A stretch of 64,000 nucleotides of DNA from Numida meleagris (taxonomy: Eukaryota > Chordata > Aves > Galliformes > Numididae). The first letter of the stretch is position 1; each line of letters begins with the position of its first letter. The position numbers and the translations under genes were made by a program. The notes below the pieces were generated by a model. That model did no database searches. It had not been told where the DNA came from and saw nothing but the letters and a program-made list of their open reading frames with translations. Below, piece after piece: positions 11,766 through 26,844 of the stretch. The stretch is from positions 20,866,022-20,930,021 of the forward strand of contig NC_034438.1 of assembly GCF_002078875.1 (NCBI RefSeq), read 5' to 3'.

Positions 11766-12714
11766 ACTGAGGGCAGAGAAAGGCACACACAAGATTTGGA
11801 AACAAAGGCATGTCACCTGGGAAGAATACAAAGATGCAGTCAGGAACGCCAAGGCACAGGCAGAACAGAACTTAGCAACAGATGTTAAAAAAAATAAGAC
11901 ATTCTACAGGTACACTGGCCAGAAGAGACAGGCCAAAGCAAGTCTACCTCCTTCGGCAAATGTAAAAGGAGAGCTGGCTTCAACAGATGTGGACAAGGCT
12001 GAGGTACTGGATGAGTTCTTTGCCTCAGTCTTCACTGGCAGCCAGGATTCTAATATTTCTCATATCCCTGAACCCTGCATCCCTAAACCTCTAGGTGGGG
12101 ATTGGGGGACTAAATTCCATCCCCCCACTGTAAGGGCAGAGCAAGTCCAAGACCACCTCATGAGATTGAATGTGTAGAAGTCTATGGGGCCAGATGGCGT
12201 GCATCCCAGGGCTCTGAAGAAGCTGGCTGAGGTGGTCGCCGAGCCGCTCTCCATCATATTTGAGTAGTCATGGCTTTCAGGTGAGGTCCCAGGTGACTGG
12301 AAAAAGGGTCACATCACTTCCATTTATAAGAAAAGGAGCAAGGACGACCCAGGGAACTACAGACCAGCGAGACTCACCTCTGTGCCTGGGAAGATCATGG
12401 AACAGATCCTCCTGGATGATATGCTAGATCACATGAGGAATGAGTGTGTGACCCAAGACAGCCAGGCTTCACCAGGGTTAGGTCATGCCTGACCAATCTG
12501 GTGGCCTTCTATGATGGAGTGACAGCACTGGCTAACAAACGGAAGGCGAATGATGTCATTTACCTGGACTTGTGCAAGGCCTTTGACATGGTCCCCCACC
12601 ACATCCTTATCTCCAAATTGGACAGATGTGGATTTGACGGGTGGACCAACCGACGGATAAGGAACTGGCTGAAAGGCTGCAGACAAAGGGTGGTGATCAA
12701 TGGTTCTATATCCA
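11766..12714 (+). pseudogene. CR1 LINE ORF2, linker and reverse transcriptase (part 2)
   Basis: Resumes the interrupted CR1. The readable protein includes [69 protein letters not shown], and the RT segment [16 protein letters not shown] with its first catalytic Asp. Stops and small indels break the frame. It ends abruptly at NGSIS, just before the RT motif that carries the next conserved block, where mariner sequence begins. Confidence 0.85.
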
Positions 12715-13067
12715 GGATGAAGCAAAGGTTTGTCACTGACTTCATCCATGCAGAAAAAATGGCACCCACTGAAACTCACTGACAACTGTGAACATTGATA
12801 GAGATAGAAAGTGGATGTGAGCACAGTGAGGGATGGGTGCTGCATTTCAGAAGTGGTGACAGTGGGTCACCTCCACTGGTACAGATTTTCACAAGCATGG
12901 CATGCAGGCTCTTGTTCATTACTGGTGAAAATGCACAGCTCATGGTGGTGACTGGATTGAAAAAATACTGTTTTGTAGCTGAGAATTTGCTCAAACTGCT
13001 ATCACGCTCTTTGAATCTGTTGTAGGATTCTGTTACTGGAATTACGCAGAACTCATTACTCTTGGAG
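12715..13067 (+). mobile_element. Partial Galluhop-type mariner (half element)
   Basis: The half element carries a short transposase N-terminal relic ([17 protein letters not shown]) followed by non-coding body and ends in a degenerate terminal repeat (ATTACTCTTGGAG, about 13,054-13,066). It is the reverse complement of the left half of the copy at 50,643-51,178. The other half and its terminal repeat are missing, replaced by CR1 at the left junction. Confidence 0.75.
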
Positions 13068-13154
13068 TAAACTATGTATTTTCACTTTTCTCACTCTTAA
13101 GAAACTGATTTAGACAACTGCAGGATAAAACGCAAAAAATATACTGGCAAAAAT

Positions 13155-13865
13155 CTCATGGAGTTCAACAAGAAGTGCAGAGTCTGGAAAGCAGCTCTGC
13201 AGAAAAGGTGTAGATTCACACCAAGTTGAACATGAATCAGCGAAGTGCCCTTGATGCTAAAGCAGCTAATGGTATTCTTAGCTGCATAAGGCGAAGTACT
13301 GCCAGCAAGTTGGGAGAGGCCACAGCTGGAGTGCTGGGTTCAGTTCTGGGCCCACCAGAACATAAGAGATCTGGACGTACTGAATAGAGTCCAACAGGGG
13401 GCTACCAAACTGATCAAGGAACCAGAATACCTCTCCTAGGAGGAAAGGCTGAGAGCACTGGCACTGTTTAACCTGGAGGAGTTTCACAGGGATCTCATCA
13501 ATGTCTACAAATACTTGAAGGGAAGGTGCAAGAAGGATGGAAGCAGGCTCTTTTCAGCGGTTTCCAGTGCCAGGACAAGAGGCAATGGGCACAAACTGGA
13601 ACACAGGCGGGTCTGATCACCAGGAAGCACTTCTGCGCTGGATGGGTGATGGAGCACTGGCACAAGGCTGCCCAGGGAGGCTGTAGGCTCTCCTCCCTGG
13701 AGACCTTCAAAAGCTGCCTGGACAGCAGCCTGGTGTTCGTGAGCAGGAGTTGGACAAGATGGACCAAGGGTCCCCTCCACCCTTCCAACCCTAACCACTC
13801 TGTGATTCTGGGAAAATAATGAAGTCTCATACTATTTTAATCTTAAAAAAAAAAAAAAAAAAAAA
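13155..13865 (+). pseudogene. CR1 LINE ORF2 C-terminus, 3' UTR and A-run (part 3)
   Basis: Plus-strand CR1 continues with GAGTTCAACAAGAAGTGCAG, then a broken frame with QNIRDLDVLNRVQQGATKLI and [20 protein letters not shown] and [14 protein letters not shown], ending at CTCTGTGATTCTGGG. Between 11,478 and 13,815 the order of CR1 domains is kept, so parts 1-3 are one original copy with two later disruptions and a missing RT middle. A run of 21 A (13,845-13,865) follows some 30 bases after the tail and is a simple repeat. Confidence 0.8.
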
Positions 13866-13869
13866 GCAG

Positions 13870-14384
13870 CCAAATTTCAACAGGCAAGCTCTGTAACAAA
13901 AAAATTGCTCTCACTGTTCTAGAACTTTCATTCAATCTGTCTTATCTTGAATTGCAATTAAAAATTTAAGACTCAAAAATATGACCAAAAGTTCTGAAGT
14001 AAGTGGATAAAGGAAGACATAAAACAATAAAACCTACAGAAGTATTATCAATGTTCTGGACAATTGCTATTTGTTCTATACAAAGATATCCAGTGTCTTA
14101 AGACTCTTTAAGTGCCCTGAGTAAGGCCTATTACCTCCTCTGGGATCAGGTTACAATAAGGTGCCTTAATTCTCACAAGCTTCCGGGATGCTCAGAAGCT
14201 TCCCAGTGTAACTGAAATAAGATGCTTCTACTACTAGCAAAAGTATCAGTAAATTCTCCCACTAACCATGCTATGGCATAAAGGCTGGCAGTAGAGACAG
14301 AGCAGCAAAACTATTCCTAATATTCACCAGAACAAGCTCAGAATGGACATTTGTGCAAATTATACCATATTTCTCCACAGTGGG
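13870..14384. other. ADAMTS6 intron, no gene seen
   Basis: AT-rich sequence between two CR1 fragments. Nothing recognised. Confidence 0.7.
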
Positions 14385-14529
14385 TACGGCCTCGAGCTGC
14401 TGCAGCTCAGGGAGTGTTGGGACACTGCTCTCAGACACAGGGTTTGAGTGGTCCCTTGTGGAGCCAGAGGTTGGACTTGATGATCCTTGTGGGTCCCTTC
14501 CAACTTGGGATATTCTATGATTCTATGAT
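14385..14529 (+). mobile_element. CR1 LINE 3' end
   Basis: Plus-oriented CR1 tail: GGTTGGACTTGATGATCC, GGGTCCCTTCCAACTTGGGA and the terminal TTCTATGATTCTATGATT. Only the 3' UTR remains. Confidence 0.9.
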
Positions 14530-17697
<3,168 letters not shown>

Positions 17698-18044
17698 TTA
17701 CTAAGGTCAGTTGTTAAGCCTTTTGAAGACTAAATTGGGACTATAATTAGAAGCAGTGGTTTCTAGGAATAAACCCTCCTTGCCAAATTTTATCTCTGTA
17801 AAATGTGACCCCAAGTTCAGTTGTGTATTACTGAACAGACATTCCTTCTGCTCCAACTTAAATAATGATTATGTCAATACAAAAAAAAAAAATCTGAGTA
17901 TTGAAATACAGATCTAAAAATAAAACTGACATACTCAAAAGTATATTAATATTCACCAGAAGTAAAGAACAGATATTTCTGAAATAATATGCGGGAAATA
18001 TTCCTTTGAAATGTTTTCACCTTGGTTAAAGTAGTGAAAGATTA

Positions 18045-18302
<258 letters not shown>

Positions 18303-18765
18303 CTAAATTCTTAACCACTCAACTATCTTCCTGCTCAATGCATTTCCATAATGTTGGTAATTAACATCACCTAAGTTATTTTTTGGATCAACAAATTACC
18401 ATTCAGTAAAAACAAATAAATTTGTCATAATTTTCAGTCAAAATTGTTTATAACTTGTTTAATAAACCATCCAACCATTCAAAGAGCATTTAGACTGTTG
18501 ATTTAAACATAATAAAACTGTACAGTTTTAAGTTCTTATGATTACATTTAGATTGAAGACAAAAAGTGTAAACGATCACAGCATACTAGACAGAAACAGT
18601 ACTGTATTTTTCCCCACAATGCTAATATCTACAATATTTCAATTAATTCTTGCAAGATGATGAATATTTTAACACATTACTATGGCCGTAAATAAGTAGT
18701 TTACAAATACTTTGAGATTTCAGAATATGCATGTTAGTATTAATAAAGAGAGGGATGAAACTTAC

Positions 18766-18980
18766 AATATTCATTACACTCAAAATGTAGTGCTCAATGT
18801 CTTTGCGGCCATGATATCCCACCATCATTTTGTCTGCTACTACCAGCGTCTCCACAAACCGCTCAAGGCTTACTGATCTCTTCTGTCGACTATGACTACT
18901 TAATGTGTCATTGATAGGAAGTGAAGCTGGAAAAGCAGATCCATCACTCATCCACCAAGGTCTACTGCTTCTTGTGAGGT
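18766..18980 (-). CDS. ADAMTS6: ADAMTS6 coding exon 4: prodomain end, furin site and start of protease domain, residues 211-282
   Basis: The exon completes a split aspartate codon (G|AC) and adds 71 codons, leaving in phase 0 at ATT|GTAAGT. It carries the end of the prodomain, including an NDT glycosylation sequon near residue 234. The proprotein-convertase site RQKR lies at about residues 242-245, and directly after it the mature enzyme starts with [20 protein letters not shown]. Furin-type cleavage here is the known activation step for ADAMTS proteases. The acceptor is a tandem TAGAAG. The downstream AG (exon starting at 18,980) matches the family length; the upstream AG would start the exon at 18,983 and insert one residue in frame. 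The variable stretch before RQKR differs from the mammalian sequence, as expected for a prodomain. Confidence 0.95.
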
Positions 18981-21900
18981 CTTCTAGGAACCAAAATAAT
19001 TAAACACTTCAGAGGGATCATACGTAAAACTCGTTCAAATGCAGCTGTCTTAAGCTGAGATCATCTTTAAGCCTCTTAAAACCAGTCTTTCTTGAGGCAA
19101 GGAAAATTCAAGTTTATCATCTTTAATTTTAAAATACCTCATACAAAGGAAAAACAAGTTTGCTTCAAGTTCTCATATTCTGAATGCTCCTTAACTTGTC
19201 TTAGGATTACATATCATCATCTTCTCTCAACAGATCTAATCCTGCACATCTATTTTATTACTAAAGATTACTTATAGTTGACCAAGAGCACATTTCAAAA
19301 TTTTAAGGGTAAGACTGAGATGGCTGTAATACTAGGAAATAAAAAACATATTGGAAATTTTAAAAATGCTAATTAATTAAAGGTTAAAGGTATTGAGATA
19401 AACTAAGGAATTAAACAGTCTGAAAATACAATATTGCTTTTATGCAGCATATTGGTTATTACAAACAGATGAAATTATCATCAGAGAAACAAACAGTACA
19501 TACTTTCTTAAAACTTGAACTCATGTCCTCAGGGCAAAATTGAACATCCCTTCCCTGCAAAATGGGCACTTTTAATATTAAGTATCCCTTTTTCACAAAG
19601 ACCCATGCAAATCACAAGTTTAACTTCAATAAAGCATACAATTAAGCTGAAATCACATAATTAGGATTTCAAAATACCCAAGGTATTCTTGCTAGTTATG
19701 GATGAACTTAAGAACACTAAAAGGTAGGTACATTTTCAACTGACTGAGCAAGACTGCTCAAGTGAGCAATACTAGAAACGCAACCTTACCTCTCCTACAA
19801 CTGGTTCAGGTAAGGATAAGCTGGGATAGGTCCAGTATCTTCTGTGAAAAAGCAGTGCTTTACGCAGTCCAACTAAACCATCTATTTCATAGGGTAACAG
19901 CTACACAACAAAGCATGTATGTTCAGGACAAAACTAGGAATACTTCAGTAGTCCCACTGCTGCGTAATATTTTGAGTGCACAGTGTTGGCTTTAAAAGGT
20001 CAATTAATTCATGACAGTTGAGAAAGGGAAATAATCTGGGCAGCTGACAAAAATGCCAGTAGTAAAATTATCCTCATTTTACAACTTTACCATTCAATAG
20101 CCCTATACCCATCCTAGAAAATAATATCAAGAACAGAAGTCTGTAGAGGATTTTAAAATCAACATCAAGATTTCTACTGGCTCTCACCCCTACTCTAGCA
20201 AATTCAAAGTTGATTGAATTGTTTAAAGATTTTCATCTCACTTCAGTAGTGATTTAAAAATATTTACAATTTTATCTGGCAACTTCTGTAGTAAATTTTT
20301 TAAAAATCTACTCCTCATTTTCAAAGAGTAAATGGTGCTACCTGGGGGTTTCTGATGCTCATAAAAACGCTGAGTACTTTATAAAATCAATATTGCTTGC
20401 ACGTTGATTCATAATTTTTCACTCAAAGATGCAAATCTGTTCTGAACATTTGAAAACCAAATTACTCAGAAAACTTTCACATAAAAAGAACAATTCTTCT
20501 GGACTCATCCTGATACCATCTTTCAAGAGGTCTCAGAACACCTCAAGAAAACAAACATTTCTCCTTTTCTCGTATCAGGTGAGAATCTTAGGCTTCAGTT
20601 GATCTCAAAGCAATGGGAAAGTTGGAAACAATCCTGAGTACTCACACTCCAGAATCTATCAGTTTTCATGCTATTTTAGTTTAAAACACTGAACAATGCT
20701 GACTAAACTTTCTTTAAAAAAAAAATTGCAAACTCTGATGGAAAATATTTTGACAAAAATATTTTTGTGTTAAATCACATCATTATTAATAGATAAAAAA
20801 CTTACATCAAGACCCAGCGTATCTACTGGGAAGTAAAATAAAACAAGGGTGGGGGAAGAGGAGGAATCAGAAAAGCAATGTAATTAACCCCAAAGTAATG
20901 AGTACAAAAGCAGGAAATTAAGATTGTAAACTGCAACTGAAAAGAAATCCAGATGCACATGGAAAGAGATGGGTGTAGACAGAGTACACAATAACGGTAC
21001 CTAAGTTTTAAGTCGGTCCTTCAAAGGTGCTTGATGGGAGAGGAGAGACGAAAGAATACAACACACAAGAACAAACCAAAGATGATCTAAAAATACAACA
21101 GCAAACTACTTGAATATTCTCACAGCTGCATCTTACGTAAGTGAAAAATTACATACTGCTTTTTCTTAATAGTGAGCAACCTCATTTAATGCATATACAA
21201 GCATTTTTTCATTTTAGAATATGCTGACCGTAGCATTTGGCATGAATAAAATCATGACATGAGGCAGCATGTAGTAGTACCATCCCTAAATAATCTGCCA
21301 CTTTGCAGGTTTCACATGTCAATTTTTATTGTTTCTCAATCATATCCAGTCTGTATATACACAACATTTTCTTCTGGTTGTTTTGTTTTGTGTTTTGTCT
21401 TTTAAACTCTGGTAGCCAAAACAGGTAAAGAAATTTTATTTGTACTTCCAAGAAAACAGAATTTCAACTCCTGACAAAATTGGAAGTGCACAGCTAATCT
21501 GCAGAAAAGCTGTTTCTCAGAATTGTGCAAATGCAAAAAAAAAAAAAAAAGAAAGAAAGAAAAAAAAAGAATTACAAGTATTTTTGCAGCTTCAACATAC
21601 TGCACGCTACTAGGTATCAGGCAAAATAAATATTTCAATAAGCTATGCAGGCAAGTAAGAATATAACAGAACAGTTCATAATGTATTTTTAATTGCAAAA
21701 ATAATAACGAATAACTTGAGCATGTAATCTAAATATTTATATTTACACTATAATTCAAAGCTATAAAACAAATACCACTTGGCGTTATACCTGTACCTAT
21801 ATATATCTACAGCTTTAAGATACCTTTTCTTTGGAAAACCAACCAGATGACAATACTACTTTGGATGGAAGAATTAAAATAATAATAATAATAATCTTCC

Positions 21901-24619
21901 ACAAGCTGATCCTGCAAAGCATTCTGCAAGATAAACCAGTGGCCTCAAATCCCTCTGAAGCAAGTGGAATATAATCAATTTCTTAGCAAGGCCTTAATGA
22001 GTTCAACTGTATTTAATAAAAAAGTTAACTTGTTGATGATATATACGTGAAATGTTATTTAACATTTTTTTTTAAACTTTCACATCTCTAACTGTTTAAA
22101 AATCAAATTTAAGTTACATAAATCAGCCACAATTCTATCCCATATTCTTCTCTGGAAATAAAGTACCTGTAAAATAGAGAAGTATTTTTACCCTAATCTT
22201 CCCAGCTCCTCTTTCATACGAGTCACTGTAATTCTATCACATACTATGAAGCAGTCCATCACTTCATTATCTCAGCAAATTCTGATCATCCTTTCACCAA
22301 ACTCTCTGTGTCACTTTATATTATTGTAATTTTTCTTTGAAAGATCAGAAATAATACTCTCCTTGTCTCTCTCAACAGAGTATCTTCACCACTTCCCCAA
22401 TACAGAACAGATACATGATAAACTTAGTTCTAGATTACAGTAGTAGAAACCTGACGGAACAGAATGTGAATAATGGCACTTATACACAAGCATATTCCTC
22501 CCAGCAACCTGTACTGGCAATAGCATTCTGAAGGTAAAGCTAGAACCAGTTTTGCAGATAAAATATATGGTATTCTGCCAAAGATGCAGTTATAGTTTTG
22601 TTAAAACTGCATTTTTTTTATTTTTTTTTTAAACAAAGAATTGGAGAGTTCCCAACTTCCAGAAGTTATTACCTGTCTTTAGTCCTAATGTCTGAAAGCT
22701 GGGAAACTGGAAAATAATATTCTATTTTGTTTCTTAGGTATCCTGGGGATGCTTGTAATACCATGTCCCTAAGGGAAAAAGGGCTTAAACAGTGCTTGGA
22801 AAGTTAGTTTAAAAGGTTTGGTAGCCAGACAGACAACATTAAAATAGCATGTCATCTGAAAAAGTAAGATCTTGCAGCACTGGGGGAGAACAAAGCTTGT
22901 CAGAAATTTTCACTGAGTTAAAACAGTATACAGAACAGCACGAAGAGAAAGAAGTGGAGTGAATGACCACGACAGTAGTGTCAGAATTGCAAGAAGAAGA
23001 GATTCTGTATTTCAGTGTTCAAGGGTTTCAGGATGGGACAAATATGAAAACTCAGGAAAAGCAGAAAAGCTTCCAAGGATAATGGTAGCATCAAATATGA
23101 ATTAAAAAAAATAGGTACAGACGCTACGGATTACTAAATGTTTTAGAACAAAAACCTCATGCAAAGCTCTGATCAACCTATGATCCTTACAGTACGTACT
23201 GTCAGAGCAGTTGGACGAAGCATAACCAAACTACCTGCCACTGCTTCACCTTCACTTCGAGGAGAAATGACCTCCTAAGCATTAACAGAAGGTGAGATCT
23301 GACTGGTGCCAATATAGTTTATTTTTCTAAATATATTCTAATGGCAAAAGATGCACTGTAGTACATTTTGCAATTCTTCCACTTATTCCAACAGGCTTGT
23401 GTGACAGCATTCCCTACAAAATGAAATGAAAAGATGGATGCTTCACAGATGTCTACTGTAAAATGCATAAACTCGAGTATCCACATACATTAGTGTTCTT
23501 ATTTTACAGTCAGCATGAAGTAGTCGTTAGAATTGTTTTGTAATAAAGCATGTACATGAAATAATGCTTCCTAAACTAAAACAGAAGCTGCATACAAAGT
23601 TTGACATGCGCTCAACAGTTAGCTGGACTAATCAGGAAACTTCCACAAACATGAGCCTTTTCAGACAACATGTGCTGTCAGTTTAGCCAACCAGTTAGGT
23701 TACAATTTACAAAAGAAGCTGAAAGAAGTTGCATCGAAAAACAGTTATACTCTTTTCATTTTTTAAGGAATTTGCCAGTTTGTCCTATGCACTCAATCTC
23801 ATCAGATACTACTGCCAGGACAGTACTTTAAAAACAACAACAAAAAAAAAACCATAAACAACAAGGTTAGAATATTTTTCTGTTATGTAAAAAAATACCA
23901 TCTTAGTGCTGTAAATTGAAAGCAACTTATCATTCACTCCGAGCTGTTCTCAAGAAATTAGCTTCCGTTAAAATTTAAGCAAACCAGTTCAAAATTAAGA
24001 GTACTTAAAGAGTTATTTTTGTAGATGTTAAAACTGTGCTTTGCAAGAAAAATACCCTTCAATCAAAATTATACAATCCTTCCTGTTAGGCACCTGTACA
24101 ACACATACTCAACTACTATGGAATAACATAAACCCACTGACACAAACGCAAAGGGTTTAAAACCTCTAAACCATAAGCCCCTGAAAATGAGAAAGATATA
24201 GACTCCAGTTTCAGGTGTACTAATAATTGTAATATATTCACTACACACAGAGTTCCCTCAAATAAGATGAAACACATGCTAAACATTAAGCTATAATACA
24301 TAGTCAGTGAAGTCACGCCTTCCAGCTGAGAAGTGCATTTTGAGGAAGCCAGTGCTCATCAACAGCACTGTACACAAGGAAATAAGACAAGACTTACTCC
24401 CAATGAAGTGTCATTTGTAAAATGACACTATAGTCTTGACATGAATCTTGATGTGAAGCTACTTTATGACACATTAGGGCACATCATATCACCCAAAAGG
24501 AGGTTTCTTATTGCTACATTCTCTGTAATTCCTTACCTGTGAACCATGAAAGACTTAAAAATATAACTTAATACATTTTAAAAGCTATGAAAACACAGAT
24601 GATACTCATATTAATTTAC
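18981..24619. other. ADAMTS6 intron, no gene seen
   Basis: 5.6-kb intron. It contains an A/GA-rich tract at about 21,535-21,570 and an (AAT)6 microsatellite at 21,878-21,895. No repeat family or exon recognised. Confidence 0.75.
21878..21895. repeat. (AAT)6 microsatellite
   Basis: Six AAT units, preceded by an A/GA-rich tract at 21,535-21,570 a few hundred bases upstream. Confidence 0.95.
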
Positions 24620-24788
24620 CTGAGACTCCACAATGACTATGATCATACAGAAGTTGCTGGCGCATGGTAGATTTTTTGTATATGACATGGGGATGACCAT
24701 TCTCATAACTGAAGTTACTTGAATTAGCTGTTATATTCTTTAAAGGCTCAATAAAATATTCTTCATCTTCTGTAGCAATAACTCCATG
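24620..24788 (-). CDS. ADAMTS6: ADAMTS6 coding exon 3: prodomain, residues 155-210
   Basis: 169 nt: 56 codons in phase 0 plus one base of the next codon, with donor TCAG|GTAAAT. The acceptor is strong (pyrimidine tract then CTTCTTAAG). The product begins [20 protein letters not shown] and ends YDHSHCGVS. It contains three N-glycosylation sequons (near residues 172, 176 and 179) and a lone cysteine in HCGVS at about residue 207. That cysteine matches the cysteine-switch-like position of ADAMTS prodomains, proposed to hold the enzyme latent by binding the catalytic zinc. The flanking introns are the two longest between coding exons in the window (7.4 and 5.6 kb). The intron on the 3' side holds the long CR1 copy at 25.5 to 26.8 kb only if read on the genomic side towards exon 2, i.e. 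that CR1 lies in the 7.4-kb intron. Confidence 0.95.
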
Positions 24789-25510
24789 CTTAAGAAGAAG
24801 AAAATAAAAATTTGCAAAAAACAACATAAATTTATATTAAAAAGCTTAAAATTAAGTAGCATTTGACTATCATATATTTCTGTTAAGAAATAAGTCAACA
24901 TAAAATGCACAATTTGGTTATCTTCCAGTGTCTTCAGTGGGAGGCAGGCATAAATGCCTATAAGCAACACAATACAGAAAGAATAAAATATCATTGTCTT
25001 ACTTCTGGAATTCTTCCCTATCTCTTTTTAGTGAGTGTGGTAACAAAGCAAGAGATAATCTCGGGACAGGATATACAAATGAACTTCTTTCCCTTCACAC
25101 TGCAGGGCAGAATGGTAGATATTCTATTCTCATTACTTTCGTATTTATGAACTCAGTTTCTTCCAAACAGGAAAGTGGTTTATGGAGAAAAAGGAAGATT
25201 TCAAGCCAACTAATTAACTTCCAGAATCTTCAGTGATTAAAACTAAACTGTAGCAGAAAATCCAGCTTTGGGATCATATAGGATATAGAAATATTGAAGA
25301 ATAAGCCAGACAGAAACTCCCACATTTATACTCTATAAAAATTTCAGTAATTCTACCTAGGAAATTCTGAATGTTAAACCTTTCTACTCTAGAAGAAATA
25401 ACTATTGGTCAGTAGTATCAGTGGAAACACAAAATTCTGCATTCATATTCTGATTTGATCAATCGCAAATTGATGGAGATACCATTAAAGCCACTGTGAA
25501 GACTGTTCCC

Positions 25511-26840
25511 AGAATTACAGAATTGCAGAGGTTGAAAGGGACCTCAAGAAATCAATGAGTCCAGCCCCCTGCTAAAGCAGGTACCCTACAATAGGTCACA
25601 CAGGTAAGTGTCCAGACAGGTCCTGAATATCTCCATAGAGGGAGACTCCACAACCTCTCTGAGAAACCTGCTCCAGCTCTCTGTCACCCTTACCATAAAG
25701 TTCTTCTGCATGTACATATGGAACTTCCAGTGTTCAAGTTTTACGCTATTACTCCTTGTTCTATTGCTACACACCACTGGGAAGAGCCTGCCCTCCTCCA
25801 TTTGCCTCCTACCTCCCTTTAGATATACATAAACATTAATGAGATACCTCGTCAGACTTATTTTCCCCAGGCCGAACAAACCCAGGTTACTCAGCCTTTC
25901 CTCATGCGGGAGATGCTCCATGCCCTCAGTCATCTTTTTGGCCCTCCCCTCCACTGGACTCCTTCTAGAAGACCCCTGTCTTTTTTCAGCCCGAAGGCCC
26001 AGAACTGGACACAGTACTCCAGGTGCAGCCTCACCAGGGAAGAGGAGAGGGGGAGGATCACCACCCCTAACCTGCTAGCCACACTCTTTTTAATGCACCC
26101 CAGGATACCACCAGCCTTCTTGGCTACCAGGGCACACTGCTGGCTCGTGGTCAACCTGTTGTTCACCAGGACCCCCAGGTCCTTCTCTGCAGGGCTCCTC
26201 TCCAGCAGGTCAGCCCCTAACCTGTACTGATGCATGTGGTTATTCCTCCCCAGGTGCAAGACGCTACACTCGCTCCTGCTAAACCTGATCAGACTCCTCC
26301 CTGCCCAACACCCGTGCAGGTCTTGCTGAATGGCAGCACAGCCTTCTGGTGTGTCAGCCACTCCTAGATTTGTATCATCACCAAACTATCCCGAACTACT
26401 GCTATCCCTTCATCCAGGTTGCTGATGAAGATGCTGAACAAAACAGAACCCAGCACTGACCCCTGGGGAACAACACTAGTTATAGACCTCCAACCAGGCT
26501 CTGCACCACTAATCACAATACTCAGAGCTCTCCCAGTTAGCCAGTTCTCAATGCACCTCACCATCCACTCATCTATCCCACACTTTCTAAGTTTCATAAC
26601 ACTGATGCTGTGGGAGACAGTGTCAAATGCCTTGCTGAAGTCAAGGTACGCAACATCCACTGCTCTCCCATCTACCCAGTCAGCGATGACATCAAAGAAG
26701 GCTACCAGTTTGGTCAAGCATGATTTCCCCTTGGTGAATCTATGTTGACTATTCCTTATAACCTTCTTCTCTTCTAATTGCTTGAAGAGGGTATCCAGCA
26801 GTAAGTGATCCTTTTCAGCGGTATTTTTCATTATGAAGTA
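25511..26840 (-). pseudogene. CR1 LINE, RT to 3' end
   Basis: A 1.3-kb 5'-truncated CR1 in reverse orientation in the 7.4-kb ADAMTS6 intron. Its 3' tail is at the low-coordinate end (GAATTGCAGAGGTTGAAAGG). The minus-strand protein shows [19 protein letters not shown], the first RT catalytic Asp in [13 protein letters not shown], and [20 protein letters not shown] (26,364-26,831). A second frame follows with AEKDLGVLVNNRLTTSQQCA (25,930-26,361), then RT C-terminal traces to about 25,586. Frames are interrupted, so it is inactive. Confidence 0.9.
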
Positions 26841-26844
26841 TTTA

